Assembly (NCBI GenBank): GCA_015178975.1
Contig: WHVD01000164.1
Location: 62,001 to 126,000 of the forward strand
Origin: Hysterangium stoloniferum
Taxonomy: Eukaryota; Basidiomycota; Agaricomycetes; Hysterangiales; Hysterangiaceae
Reading direction: 5' to 3'
Length of the DNA stretch: 64,000 bases
The translations under genes and the position numbers were made by a program. The notes beneath the pieces are model-generated. The model saw only the letters and a program-made list of their open reading frames with translations, did not search any database and was not told where the DNA came from. Positions 24,011 to 35,986 of this stretch are shown here, in pieces (positions within the stretch are counted from its first letter, which is position 1; the number at the start of each line of letters is the position of its first letter).

Positions 24011-27000
24011 TTGATCGGACAAATATAATTTGCCCGGATTCTTTAGCGATCGTAGGTCTCACCTAGTGACACTGTGTGACAATCTCCCCTTATTGTTCAC
24101 TGGCGTCTTTTCCTTCTCTTCGTCTCTGTTCCTTCATCTCCCATCTCACAGGATGCTTACAGCATCTTCAACAGTACTTTTTATTTGTTGAACCTCTGAA
24201 CTCGAAGGAGCAGGACGACCGGTGGGCCACTTCATTGGCCACACGATATTTATGATACGGCACATTCGGCCACTGCTGGCTTTGATGGGTAGCCCATTTA
24301 CTCGCAGAAGTAACAGCAACCGGCAGCGCTCCAAGCTCTTTTTGCCATGCCCGCCCCGGCTAGTGATCCAAGACCCACTCAGCTTCACTCGACTTTATGC
24401 TGGTGTGTGCCAGCGTTCGCGCCGCTTCAAGCCTACACGCCGCCACACCCACTCTCTCGGTGCCGAGCGAGGACAATGTTTAAGTCTGCTCCTCTATGAC
24501 GAGTCCGCAGCACCCCCTAATATTGCCGGCCCACCTGTGCCCGGCTTCCCAGTGGAGGACGTCCTTCCCTCCCGGGATGGCTCTCGCTCATCCCAGCCAC
24601 CTCCCGATGGCTCTCGCTCATCCCAACCACCTCCCGATGGCTCTCGCTCATCCCAGCCACCTCCCGATGGCTCTCACTCATCCCCGCCACCTCCCGATAG
24701 CTCTGGTCTATCCGCTGACAGCCCTTGCCTGTCCCCTGAAGTTCGCATTACTTCACCTCGCAGCGCCGAGCCACTGCTCCTCTCCATCGAGTCAATGGCG
24801 CAACCCTCTTGGACATCTGCACTAGCATCGTCCCCTGCTGATGGCGACTTCCTGCTTCCCCATGCTCATCTCTTTCCCCCTCGAAAGACTCCCCCGCCAC
24901 GCCCCAACTCTGATCCCCGTGTCAATGTCTGTCCAGATGACGCATCTACGCTGCCCCGCGTATCTTCTACCCTCAACCAAGATGCTTGGGCCTTTTTCTT
25001 AGCAGATTATCTGGACCGACCATTTGTAGCTGCCCTATTGCATATTATTGACCATGGCTGTAACATCGGTTTCAGTGGTGACAAGGCATGTAGCCAATCA
25101 TGCCCAAATCTTCCTACCACTTCTTCCTTTCCCAATCCCGTTACTTCTGATATTAATATCCAGCTGGAGCGTGGACGACTCCGAGGTCCATTCCCATCCC
25201 CACCTTTACCTCATTTCCGCTCCTCACCACTTGGTGTTGCTACACGAAAGCATTCAACTAAACTTCGCCGGATCCATCATCTATCTTGGCCTCGTGGCTC
25301 CTCAGTCAATGATGGTATACCAGATTCCGAAGCACATATTACTTATGATATGTTTCAGACTGCCGTAGCTGATCTCCTTGAGTCTGGCCCGGGATCAGTC
25401 ATGCTCAAATTGGATCTCGAACAAGCCTTTCGCCACATTCCCATCCAGCCAGCTGATTGGCCACTGTTGGGTTTCCATTGGGAAGGGAATTTTTATTATG
25501 AGCTATTCCTTATGTTTGGGCTGTGTTCAGCTCCATATATCTTCAACTTATTTGCCGAGGGTCTCCACTGGATCCTGTACCGCCACCTTCCGGCCCTCAT
25601 TCGGCATTACTTGGACGACGTTTTGCAGATTTTCAAACCTCATACCCCACTTCCTCTCATCCATTCAGCTCTTGAATGGACCCGCGGCTTAGCAGATGCC
25701 CTTGGTCTCCGTTTCCAAGAATCTAAGATTGAGGGACCATCAACATGCCTCGAATACTTAGGCATTGAACTCGATTCCGTGGCTATGGAAGCTCGTCTAC
25801 CTGCAGGTAAACTGACGTATCTGTCAAACCTTCTCTTCAAATGGCAGGCCAAGACGCATTGCACTCTCCATGAGTTGCAGGAACTAACCGGGTTCCTTCA
25901 ATTCTGCTCCCAGATCATCCCTTTCTCCAAAGCCTTCATGTGCTCACTGTTTGACTTCTCAGCATCATTTACCTCCCATTTTGCACGCCGCCGTCTTACT
26001 CGCCCTGCACGTCGAGACATTACTTGGTGGGCTACTTATGCCCCCGGTTGGAATGGAGTCCATTTCATCTCCCCTTCCCGACCTATCCTCCACATCTTCA
26101 CCGATGCTAGTGGCGCGAAGGGTGTGGGTGGTGTTTTTGGCAATAAATGGTTTTCTTGTCGGGTTCCCCATCATTATTCAGGTGCTGACATCCAAGTTAA
26201 AGAATTTTATGCCATTATTCATGCTATTTTATGCTGGGGTCCTCATTTCCGGGGCCATCGCATTATATTCCATACTGATAACCAAAATGTACATTCCGCT
26301 ATTACAAAGCTCTCCATCCACTCACCTCCCACTATGGAACTCTTGCGTCAATTCCTTGGGCTTGCATCCCAACTTGACTTCACTTTCGAGCCTGAATGGC
26401 TTCCTTCCAAGGACAATTCCATTGCCGATGCTGCCTCTCACTTTGAATTCACACTCATGTTCTCCATCGCCCCCAACCTTAATCTCAAGGCTTCCCCCAA
26501 GGTTCTTTCTCTCAAATCAACCTGCCACCCTACCACAACTCGCCCTACCATTTCCGTCGTCTCCTAACAACATCGGGTCTTCATGGCAGCATTCACAGAT
26601 CGCTTCTCCCAGTCCTCCGGCCTTTCTAAGCTCTGCCCCGTTTGGCCCGCGCCTGTTGCCATGGATGCCTGTCTGTCATCTGTGGTTGCAGCCGGCTCCC
26701 GCTTTAGACCGCAACATGATGTTGTTCACCAGACCGGAGTGAGATAAAGATTGATCGGACAAATATAATTTGCCCGGATTCTTTAGCGATCGTAGGTCTC
26801 ACCTAGTGTCACTGTGTGACAATCTCCCCTTATTGTTCACTGGCGTCTTTTCCTTCTCTTCGTCTCTGTTCCTTCGTCTCCCATCTCACAGGATGCTTAC
26901 AGCATCTTCAACAGTACTTTTTATTTCCCACCCACCATCCCTCTTTTCTTTGCCACTACTGTTTTCTTTGTACCTTAGCTAGTCTCATGTAGCGGCCCGC

Positions 27001-27100
27001 GCCTGTTGCCATGGATGCCTGTCTGTCATCTGTGGTTGCAGCCGGCTCCCGCTTTAGACCGCAACATGATGTTGTTCACCAGACCGGAGTGAGATAAAGA
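24011..27100 (+). mobile_element. DIRS/Ngaro-like retroelement with split direct repeats
   Basis: Ends form the order A1-internal-B1-A2-B2: A1 24011-24186 and A2 26751-26926 (two differences in 176), B1 26644-26750 and B2 26994-27100 (identical). This split-direct-repeat plan is known from PAT/Ngaro members of the tyrosine-recombinase retroelements. A long frame (24222-26567) encodes reverse transcriptase (LKLDLEQAFRHIPI, RHYLDDVLQIF) and RNase H (IFTDASGAKG, FHTDNQNVHS), and its N-terminal part has a tenfold-residue repeat DGSRSSQPPP. There is no target duplication: the LTR sequence joins directly across it, as expected for recombinase integration. I see no tyrosine recombinase or separate gag, so the copy seems incomplete although its RT frame looks whole. 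Near-identical repeats indicate a young insertion. Confidence 0.85.
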
Positions 27101-27222
27101 TGCACCTACAGTGCTGGGAAAAATACTACAAATATCAGAAAAATATAGGGAACATCATATACTATGTGAGAGCTGTAATATCATACTCTAACATAGAATG
27201 CACTGGAAATGTTTCATAGACA

Positions 27223-27342
27223 AAAGGGAATAATCATACAAAGGAATAATCATACAAAGGAATAATCATACAAAGGAATAATCATACAAAGGAATAATCA
27301 TACAAAGGAATAATCATACAAAGGAATAATCATAATCATACA
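27223..27342. repeat. 16-bp tandem array, about seven copies
   Basis: The unit AAAGGAATAATCATAC is repeated without interruption, starting 30 bp right of the Copia solo LTR duplication. It has no spacers, so it is a microsatellite-like array. Confidence 0.95.
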
Positions 27343-27795
27343 AGAGCCTATTTTGTTTGCGGTCATGGATGACTTATTGCACACTTGCTAATCCAACACC
27401 ATCAACTACTGCTTAACCACTTTCGATCCCTTCGTTGCCTCTGACTTGACAGGGGGTTGCAGCCTAGGGGTCTGGACTTCGCTAGCGACAGGGTGGTCCG
27501 CAGGTGGAGATAAGTTGTCACGACTTTGTCTATTGTAATTAGTTATCTTGTAAAGATTGGAACCGATTTTTTTGCTCTTACATGTTGTAGAGTTTATGGC
27601 CATGGCTGTTGGCTTTAGCAACAGCGCTGCCTCCGATGGCTTTCAAGTCGGCTGCATAGCAAGAGCCTTCCGCATTGTGGCGGTGGGACTGTAGGAGCAT
27701 TCAAGATAATATCTTTGGTACTAAGCACCATGTAATATGGCTAAATATTTAGTGATGCCTCACCTCATATTTCGAGTCGATGGTTGAAGAGTAGT
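27343..27795. other. No gene recognised
   Basis: Frames are short; nothing repeats elsewhere in the window. Confidence 0.4.
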
Positions 27796-27900
27796 GAGAG
27801 TATTTGCAACTAATATATATTAGCAAAACTGAATTGGTTCCTGATATTCATATTAGGAACAATTCAGTTTAGCTAATATATATTAGTTGCAAATACTCTC
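27796..27900. mobile_element. 105-bp near-perfect palindromic MITE
   Basis: It starts GAGAGTATTTGCAACTAATA and ends with its exact reverse complement, with arms of about 50 bp. Similar sequence occurs at 476-577 and a scrap at 13016-13038, making it a dispersed family. Confidence 0.85.
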
Positions 27901-27901
27901 T

Positions 27902-27942
27902 AATAACCTCGGGGACCGTCGGGTTGCAACACGGTCATAACA
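27902..27942 (-). mobile_element. End fragment of Ty3 family 1 LTR
   Basis: AACCTCGGGG ... ACACGGTCATAACA matches the end of the LTRs at 9861 and 11187. Confidence 0.7.
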
Positions 27943-28080
27943 GGAACTATGAATGTTCCATAGTTGGAAGTCAGAATCAGATATTGAGGCAGGAAGTCGG
28001 ATCAGAGACTTGGGGCAGAGGTCAGAATGTTTCAGATAATATCAGATATTGAAGTATATGGGAATAGGTCATAACATTCT

Positions 28081-29451
28081 CCAAGCAAGGTATTTTCATC
28101 CCGACACATGACACCATTACATCTGTGCAGTTAGCAGAACTTTTTGTTATCCATGTATTTTCCAAGCACAGAGTCTTGTCCCACATAAAGTTTAATCATG
28201 GTTCTGAGTTTGTATCCCACTTCTTTAGATCCCTTGGAAAATCCTTGGACATGAAGTTGCACTTCACATCTGGGTGCCATCTGGAAGGTGACGGACAAAC
28301 TGAGCATGACAATCAGACATTGGAACAATATCTCCATGTATATTGCAACTATCAACTGGACAACTGGAAATCCCTGTTACCCCTTGCAGAATTTGCATAC
28401 AACAATGCACCCTCAGCCACTACCAGTGTTCCCCTTTCTTTGCAAATAAGGGCTATAATCCCAATATCATGGTACACCCAGAATGGAACTTAGCCTCCAC
28501 CTGTGTTCAAGAGTTTGTCACAGACCTTGATGAACTCCATCAAGAACTCTGGAAAGCAATGACATCTACCCAAGAACAATATCAATGTTCAGTGGACAAA
28601 AACTGGATTCTGCCACCTAACTTTAAGATTGGTGACTGTATTTTTGTTAAAGCTCAATTCTTCCAGACTACCCATCCTTCTAAAAAACTTGCTGAAAAAT
28701 ATTTAGGACCATTTGAGATTATAGGACAAGCCAGCTCTGTATCATGGACCCTGTGGCTTCTGGATAGCATGTGCATGGTACACCTGGTATTTCATATCTC
28801 TATGTTAGAACTGTGTACTGCTAACACTATCCCAGACCATGTGCAACCTCCACCCCCTCTGGTCACCATAGATGGAGAACCCAAGTTTGAAATCTCACAA
28901 ATTATAGACTCAAAAATATGTAGATAATTGTCGATGCACTTGTAAACTGCTCTACTTAGTTAAGTGGGTAGGTTATGAGGGTACTGATGAAGAAACTTCT
29001 TGGATTTTGACCACAGAACTTGGGAATGCCACAGAGATCATTACTGATTTTCATACAGCTTACCCAGTCAAGTGAGAGCCATTATTGTCTCTCTGGCCAT
29101 ATTATCCATGTGATATTGCTCACACATTGAGTGGTTAATTACTCAACTCTTCACACTAAGGCCTCCATGGGACTTTGGCCTTAAAGGGAGGGTACTTGTT
29201 AAGTTCCAAAAGGATCTCCTCGAGCCTGCAAAGCTTCTGGTAATATTCCGAACACTTTCTGGGAATGTCCCATGGAGTCCCTGGGTTATAGTCTGGGGAG
29301 TTTCCAGGGATTAGTACAAGGAGTATCAGAATGATTCCTGGAGTACTGGGATGGACTTGGCTTCAGCTTATGTGCTGCACCCTCACACACTCATTCAGGT
29401 GTCCATATTTCAAGCTGACAGAATGCCTACAAGGAAGATGTAGATTCCAGA
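28081..29451 (+). mobile_element. Ty3/Gypsy chromovirus-like 3' part (element D) with LTR start
   Basis: It holds the late integrase (FVSHFFRSLGKSLDMKLHFT), the integrase C-terminal domain (EKYLGPFEIIGQ), and a chromodomain-like end (LYLVKWVGYEGTDEETSW). A purine run at 29183-29193 precedes the 3' LTR, which starts TGTTAAGTTCC at 29197 and is followed to about 29451. The element is broken and lacks its 5' part. The chromodomain points to the chromovirus branch of Ty3. Confidence 0.85.
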
Positions 29452-30384
29452 GTTCACGTTAACCATTGTTAAAAATACAATAAGATATACTACGGAAGCC
29501 TTCCCGTTATGCCAGTTGTGCGCTGTATTTTTAAAGCTGACTTTCTTCCATGATCGATGTACCGGCGAGTGAAGACCTGGCATGCCACGCAGAAAAGGCG
29601 TTTTCTCCCTTCTACAGCCTATCTAACATATATATCCTTGCACAAACAACCTCAAGGGGTCGGAGGTGCGCTATCCCATTTCATTATATTCCCCTCAAAT
29701 TACATAGTTGAAATCTGTCATTGTATCAAGTATCCTATTACAGGAAGCGTCGCATTGTTCAAATTAGACTATCATTGCAGCCACATAATTCAAAATAAAA
29801 TTAGAATAAATGAGATATATGTTTCTTTATGTGTCCTTTTAAAGTCGACAAAAGATATCGGGATTTTATGGGTGTCAGGCCATTCAACTACACTAGAACC
29901 GTTAGACTGGCAAATTAAATACTAGCATATTACAATCTTCGCTGAAGGCTGACTTTCACCTGAAGTGGAGCCTGACACTCGACATCCGCTGTTAGTGAGG
30001 CTCAAACGCCTGATTTTCCCTTCCAGCACACAAAACACCTATCACAGAAGCACTGCACAATTATTTCCTCAATATGTATTGGTAAGAATTGTACTTATGT
30101 ATGTTCTCTTTGAAATTCTCAACATACCTGTTTGATAGCATGCTCCAGAGCTCGAATACAAGACTTGCGAAACTTCGCCGTCATACGACGCTTCCTGTAA
30201 TAGGACAGCAGCTGAAACAGACTTTTGTTTCTAAGTATATTCTGTTTTCCCGGTTAAGTGGAGCCAGACTCTATGGCGGTGGTTGGCTAGTGTCAGATGC
30301 TAGCCTGGTAATTAGGCGAATCCTGGCCCTGATGCCACAATCGCATCATCCGACACCACGCACTACGACTTATATGTACGCTGT
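29452..30384. other. No gene recognised
   Basis: A 122-residue plus frame (29557-29925) has no recognisable family and no splice or promoter support. CG content is closer to that of the genic islands than to the transposon stack. Confidence 0.35.
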
Positions 30385-30392
30385 TATATAAG
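30385..30392 (+). promoter_or_regulatory. TATA box candidate
   Basis: TATATAAG lies 75 bp before the ATG of the hypothetical gene at 30467. Confidence 0.4.
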
Positions 30393-30466
30393 TTATCAGG
30401 GAATTTAAGACACTTGTGTCCCCTAGCATGTTGGCACCATGTTTCTCCCCCTACAACAACGACAGC

Positions 30467-30908
30467 ATGAAAAGGACAAATAAAAGCATAGGACATCGCA
30501 AGAATGGTCTTGCGGACTTCCCCGCGCCATCCCGTTCGGTCTTATTCGCTCCTCCTAGGCCTTACATCCCCCTTCCAACTGTTCCGCTGCCCTGGAGCGA
30601 TTGTAAGTCCAAGTTTCTTTTGTATATATTCCTGATCCGCGTTAAGTCTCCTAGCAGCGATAAAACTTACCGCGACCTTTTGCGAAAATCCCACACTGAA
30701 GGCCCCAAGACTGCAATGTGTCCCTTACCGGACGGAGTGCTTACCTTTTTGGAGACACGACGCGTCGCTTTTCGCCTTGGAACCGAGCCTTCCACCTTCG
30801 TGCGATGGGCCAGTAGCAACGTCCATGGTGCGTAATATACCGCAATATTACGGTTATTCGGACGTTCGCCTTATTACCTCCATGGTCATCGTCATGTTTC
30901 GCCGCTGA
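30467..30908 (+). CDS. Hypothetical small protein, two exons
   Basis: ATG at 30467, exon 30467-30602, a 52-bp GTAAGT..CTAG intron, then 30655-30908, giving 129 residues. A TATATAAG box lies 75 bp upstream, and the CG level is like that of the host islands. The product starts MKRTNKSIGHRKNGLADF and continues through PYIPLPTVPLPW and APRLQCVPYRTECLPFW. I know no family for it and see no signal peptide or membrane span. Reading without the intron also gives an open frame, to about 30835, so splicing is uncertain. It may be an orphan gene or a chance frame. Confidence 0.3.
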
Positions 30909-31887
30909 GGAACTTCAAGTCATATTAGTGGAGCTATAAAAATGACCCAACTCCAACAATAGCCGCCACCGCCACTCCTACCTTCACAGTTTGCCTATAG
31001 AATACAATAAGGGGTTAAATAAATAGGAGCACCATGGATTATAGTCGCAGTGAAGTGCCGTGTTTCTTCCATCGAACGGAAGAGGGCTCCCAACAATGAT
31101 AATTACTTGACTCCCTTTGTCATAGTAGTGTGCTGTTTTTTCTTTGGAATGATTTGTATACAATTCACAAGTCACCTGCTGTTGCTCAGGGCGTCCTTCT
31201 TTTGTTATGGAGGATGGTCACACTTTATTGAATATACAAAATTTTACTGAATAATCCTCATATTTTCCAAGTGAGACTATTCCTTCTGGCCATGACAACT
31301 TATTCTATGAGTTTATATTTAATTACCTGAAATTTCATCTTTAAAATATGCATGCCCTTTTAAAATACACACAAATGACATAGTTACACATGATTATTTG
31401 GGTTAACCTAGATTATTTGGGTTAAACAAGATTATTTGGGTTAAACAAAATTATTTGGGTTATGATGTATTCTCTGTATACAAGCAAACTTTCAAATATA
31501 TTTCATATAATTTAAATTTAGTTGGTTTAGAGAGTTAACCAGAACTATCTGGGGTACCAATCCCCATTGTGCAATTTATTCCAAAAAAATAATCTACAGA
31601 TAATTGTTTGACTAAATTTTGTCAGATATAGGATAAATATTAATATTTTTGCATTCTTCAGAGTGATACCTAATCAACTGAATTTGATTAAATATTAATT
31701 TTACAACAAACAATATAAATATATATACTTTAGTGGATAAATAACTTTTAAAGTTTTGGGTTATCCTCCTATGCATTGGATCATTGTAATTCCTAGAATG
31801 TGGAGGACCTTTTCTCATATTAACTCTGCTCGAATTTATGAACATGTGAATAAATTATTCTGAATCAAAAGTTTAAGAAAATATATC
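30909..31887. other. AT-rich region without genes; tandem repeat at 31392-31462
   Basis: From about 31200 the sequence becomes AT-rich. At 31392-31462 a 19-bp unit GATTATTTGGGTTAAACAA occurs about four times. Confidence 0.6.
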
Positions 31888-32015
31888 ATGGTATTAAAAA
31901 TAGTATGAATTGACTTATTGTAATACACAATATACAAGGGTTTAATGGACTTGTAATAGAAGTATTGTGTGTCAATCAATGTGTCAGTTAGTGAATCACC
32001 TTCTGATATGACAGA
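31888..32015. repeat. Dispersed repeat R1, partial copy
   Basis: It begins GGTATTAAAAATAGTATGAA and runs through GTGTCAGTTAGTGAATCACC. Longer copies lie at 36305-36650 and 56370-56704. The TGG start and LTR-like length suggest solo LTRs, unproven. Confidence 0.75.
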
Positions 32016-33379
32016 CTGATGGTAGTTGGAATGGAGATTGATTGAGGGGTACAATTGGGGAATTACTTGTAGAGTTAGAGAAGGTTCTGAGGATAGAGTT
32101 GCTATTATGAGAAAGAAATTGAATAGCTTCTAGAGATGTATTCTATTGTGTGAAGTTGACACAAATCAAATTTCTTTCGATATAGTTGAATAATAATCAT
32201 AATATATTCAACTAAACTGAATACAGATGCCTCATTTGATGAAGTATTAATTTGTCCTGTTGATAAAGCATGAGGCAAAGATAGGACACAGGCTCACAAA
32301 TAATTAAGTCAAAGGTCTCAAAAAAGTTTGATGATCATATAATACAGTTAATAATATAATTGTGGTACAAGTTTTCTGACTGACTTCCCTCACTCCTATC
32401 ATTGGTGTTTTATACTATCTATCATTTACCTATGATGATAATATAATATTAGAGTGAAATCATCAATGAGGTCAGACTGAGGAATGTCAAAGGAAAGTCA
32501 CAGAAAGTCAAAGGAAAGTCAAAGAAAGTCAAAGGAAAGTCAAATTGAATATTATCAGAATTTGAGCTTGTACATTTATGACAGAAGTATTGATCTTAGA
32601 GATGATTTGAATAGTAGCAAGCAGACTTTGACTGTTTCAGTGTGAAGTATAGCTTACTGTTGGGATGTAAAGAGTGGTGACACAGTCATATTGAGACAGG
32701 ACCCCAAACCAGTACTTGCATTGTGCAGGTGGTGGTTTGTAATGTATTTAGGGGTTTCTCTCAGATAGCTCAATATATGCTATGGAGGATGCCTGAAAAC
32801 TATTAAGTATACCAAATTCTAATATACTCTAAAGGTCATTTAAACATATGGGATGTGATTCAAACATAATTTGGTTTTTAAAACTTTTAAAAAGTTTTAA
32901 ACTCTCTCATACATTACAAACTAATGAATCTTTCCAGACATGAGTAGACAATAAAAAAAATTAGTAGTTTGAAACACTAATACTTTTAAAAAATAGATAC
33001 CTTTAGATAGTCCATTCCATGCATATGTATAGCTTCTGCACTGGCACAAATGCCTCCATGCTGACAAAGAACAGGTTATGTGCCTACTTAACAAGCCTTG
33101 GGTATCAAATTACCAAAAAAGGAGCAGAACCCATGGACCCACCATACAACTTTATTTTATATGACAAGCCTGGGAACTCTTGCCACATGGCAGGTTCCAG
33201 CTTGTTGGGCTTCATCCCCCCCCTACATTGACAGCTTTTAAGTGTTTCTGAGGCTCATTGTTTTACAATGGAAATTGTTCACAAAGGAACAAAGGTCCAC
33301 AAAGGAAGAAGAGCAGAACATTGATTAAGAAGGACAGAATATTGATTAAGCATTGATGGAGTATTGATTGAAAATTAAT
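32016..33379. other. AT-rich, no gene; short repeats
   Basis: It holds a tandem array of about 20-bp AAAGTCAAAGGAAAGTC units (32489-32550) and, at 32738-32783, the first 46 bp of the insertion seen at 43083. A 70-residue plus frame at 33019 has no known family. Confidence 0.5.
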
Positions 33380-34714
33380 CTATGTACCAGAGTATTCCAT
33401 ACAAAGGACTTGCCAGTCCCACCTGGACCATTCATAAAAAAACAATTTGCCCTCCTGCTGTTGATCTACTGCCTGCATGACAGTATCAAAAGCACCTTGT
33501 TGTTCAGGGTTGAACTTTTGAAGATTGGTTTGGGCACTGGCATGCTCTTCAACAAAATTACAATCCAGCTGCTCCTTAATAAAAGAATTACCAGCATTCT
33601 GATCCCAATTTTCAGTATAATTTGGCATGGTTGGATAGTATGAGAGGGACTTTTCAGAACAGCAGAGGATTCCATCAATATCATATTGACCAAAGTCATG
33701 AATGCTCTCAGGTGATGGATTGTGAATGTCATATTTATTCTGAAGCATGAACTGCAAATCATCACACATAAATCTTTTTAAGTCATTCCAGAGTTCTATG
33801 AGTTGTGCAGGGGGAGATATGGTCAAAATGATGGAAAACAACATCTGAAGTTGAAAGCCTGTATGTATATAACTGGCTTCTCTCAGGCACATGTGCCACT
33901 GGTGATCATCTTCAAGCAATCCACATACAACACAGGCTTGTTAAAATGTGAAATAAGTATCACCATGAACAGTCCTCAGCTATTCAAATAAGGTATTTCC
34001 TTTGACAATAGTGAGAAATGTATAGAGGTGGAATCTTTCCCCACTCGTAATATTGACAAAATGTATACAACCTATAGAAAAGCCACTTTGACATAGCTTC
34101 CATGATTTAGTCCTAGTTGTAAATGCAGAGAAGAGCCACCTCCAATATGGGAAATAGAGGGCCAGAAGGGAGGCAGATTCTGTTTGCATAATAACATGAT
34201 AATAAACAATTATCTATTAACAAAGCAAAATTAAATAGGATTAAATACAGTCTTCAACAAACCTTGATAAATGTCTAATATCTTCAGGAATAATTCCAGA
34301 TGTTAATGTTGTGGAAGAGAGGGTCAGGGGAGAGAGGGAATGGAGATAAGGGTGGCAGCCTTGAGGCTTGACATTGGGCTTCCAGTATTCCTGCACTGGA
34401 AAATCAAAAATGCTCCCACACATCACAAATTTTCCTGTGTCACAATGGTGGGTAAGAAAAAACATTGATTTGATTTTGCTGCAATTGATTGAGAATTGAT
34501 TGAACATTGAGTAGGGATACATAGATTGACCATTGAGTAAGTATGGATTGAACATTGGGTGAGAGTTGATTGACAGTTCATTGAGCATTGCAAGGATTTT
34601 GTAGACCACATTTTGGCCATGGGATGTGTCTGGGATATGGTTGGATCTGCGACAGAGGTCCAAGTTAGGTTGTATCCATTCCTCTTGGAATTGTCGGGGT
34701 GAAATACAACCCAA
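33380..34714 (-). mobile_element. Helitron Rep/helicase remnant
   Basis: Minus-strand frames give, in order, SGERFHLYTFLTIVKG (about 34000), LLEDDHQWHMCLREA with DDLQFMLQNKYDIHNP (33650-33920), and EQLDCNF..., FNPEQQGAFDTVMQAV (33450-33560). These are successive landmarks of the PIF1-like helicase of fungal Helitrons: the GERFYLR-TLL phrase, the DI-NP linker, and the LN-EQ-AF lead into Walker A. At the place of Walker A the residues read FFYEWSRWDW instead of the expected GPGGTGKT, and several frame changes and stops interrupt the order, so it is not functional. The part before 34241 (toward 34714) is weaker. No Helitron ends (TC start, hairpin plus CTRR) could be fixed. Confidence 0.75.
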
Positions 34715-35099
34715 GGGCCAACACTACTCAGTGATTAGAGTCATACGTTCGTACGTGTATGTTAGGCAAGATGAATATACTCGAAAAGTCAGTGTGTTAA
34801 ACAATTGGTGGGAAAATCGTAATTCCGGCCACTGTGAAAATATAATTGGCACGAATATCATAGTATGATCACTACAGAGACGCATACGCCAACCAATCAC
34901 ACCATACGGATATATTGGCGTAAATGAAGATGTAAATGATCAGTGGAATGACACTCTACTCACGAAGCGGTAAGTCTGGTTAGCGATGAAAGTTGTCCGG
35001 GAAAGGTTCTCGAATGGGCTCATTAGAGAAATTTATGTACAACAATGATGTATCAGGGATTCCGCTATCAGCTAGGACATGTTAACTTTGAACTATGAT
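34715..35099. other. Intergenic, nothing recognised
   Basis: This is the gap between the Helitron remnant and the 3' end of the convergent TMEM242-like gene. It has no repeats or coding signs. Confidence 0.5.
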
Positions 35100-35986
35100 T
35101 CAACGGTCCGGTTCGGTACTTGACCCTTGACCTCTCCGTTTCCGTTCGATATGGGCTTCGCGCTCCATTTCACGCCACGCAACTTCAAACCACTTTGCAA
35201 AACCACCATCTTCAAGTGCTCGTGAAAGACGTTCAGAGGTATATTCCCAATTCAATGTCTCATCGTCCAGTTCATCCGAAAGAGGTGCCGTGTGGCTATT
35301 GCCGTCGTTGGTCACCGACCCAAAAGGCGAGATCGGAGAAGAGTCGGATGGAGCGAGAGATCGAAAAACCCGCGTGGACAGCACCGGCGCAGCATACTGC
35401 AGCTTAGCTCGGATATTTTCAGCAAATTGCTCAGTCTGAATGATATAATAATTGGGTATTTTCCAAGATCTCCAATAACTACATACGGTTTGTACGTTCA
35501 TCGACCGACATACCGCCCAGACACCTGCTGCAGCAGTCATCCCCACAATGCAGGTGGCAATACCGAACGCCTTCAAGGCGTATAAAGTATCATTCTTTTC
35601 CAACGAATTTTGGGTCGTTTGTTCCTTCAACGAAGGTGCTTGGACATCCGTCACCTTGTGGGCAACAGCGCTACTTCCTGGATTGCGAGAAGACATCATA
35701 GACCACTCCTTTCTTCGCAAAGATTCAGAAGATTTATATTGTAATGAACTTCGACGTATGGGTGGAGGCGGCGTGTTTCCTAGACTTCTCGCATTATGGC
35801 TCGGTTTTCCAGGTTGTACACGACGTGAGAGAATAACGGGAACAACCACAGCTGCACCGCCCAGGACTATCTGTTATAATGAGAATGGTATTGAAAACCA
35901 ATGAAATGACGCACCAATGCAAGTGATACTATCTTGGAAGGTCTTCGGCGGATGGGATGGTCTTCATGACCAAGCTCCAAAGGCAT
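35100..35986 (-). CDS. TMEM242-like two-span membrane protein
   Basis: Exons 35986-35915, 35870-35496 and 35435-35100 give 260 residues, starting MPLELGHEDHPIRRRP. A first hydrophobic span, KIVSLALIVLGGAAVVVPVI, is formed across the first intron. A second span, ALKAFGIATCIVGMTAAAGV..., is followed by EQFAENIRAKL. The phrase LKAFGIAT plus the amphipathic segment after the span fits the TMEM242 (DUF1358) family, whose human member helps mitochondrial respiratory-complex or ATP-synthase assembly; mitochondrial location here is inferred. The C-terminal half (GGFAKWFEVAWREMEREAHI) is charged and likely faces solution. The second intron is exactly 60 nt, in phase and without stops, so retention would add 20 residues. 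The ATG at 35986 was chosen because the first exon supplies half of the first span. Confidence 0.65.

Larger units (their letters stand above)
23742..27193 (-). mobile_element. Ty1/Copia solo LTR carrying a nested element
   Basis: The LTR consists of 23742-24010 and 27101-27193 (about 363 bp together), reading TGTTGAAAC at the left and ATACTCTAACA at the right. The 5-bp duplication TAGAA flanks it on both sides. On the minus strand it matches the 3' LTR of the Copia element at 52630-52903. The DIRS/Ngaro-like element 24011-27100 interrupts it. Confidence 0.9.

Noticed and set aside
24222-24900. Separate gag gene in the N-terminal part of the RT frame
   Set aside because: It is Pro/Ser-rich with tandem repeats and without a zinc knuckle or other gag mark; no evidence for an independent gene.
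27223-27342. Array of seven 16-bp repeats as a CRISPR
   Set aside because: Units are contiguous without spacers, and the genome is eukaryotic.
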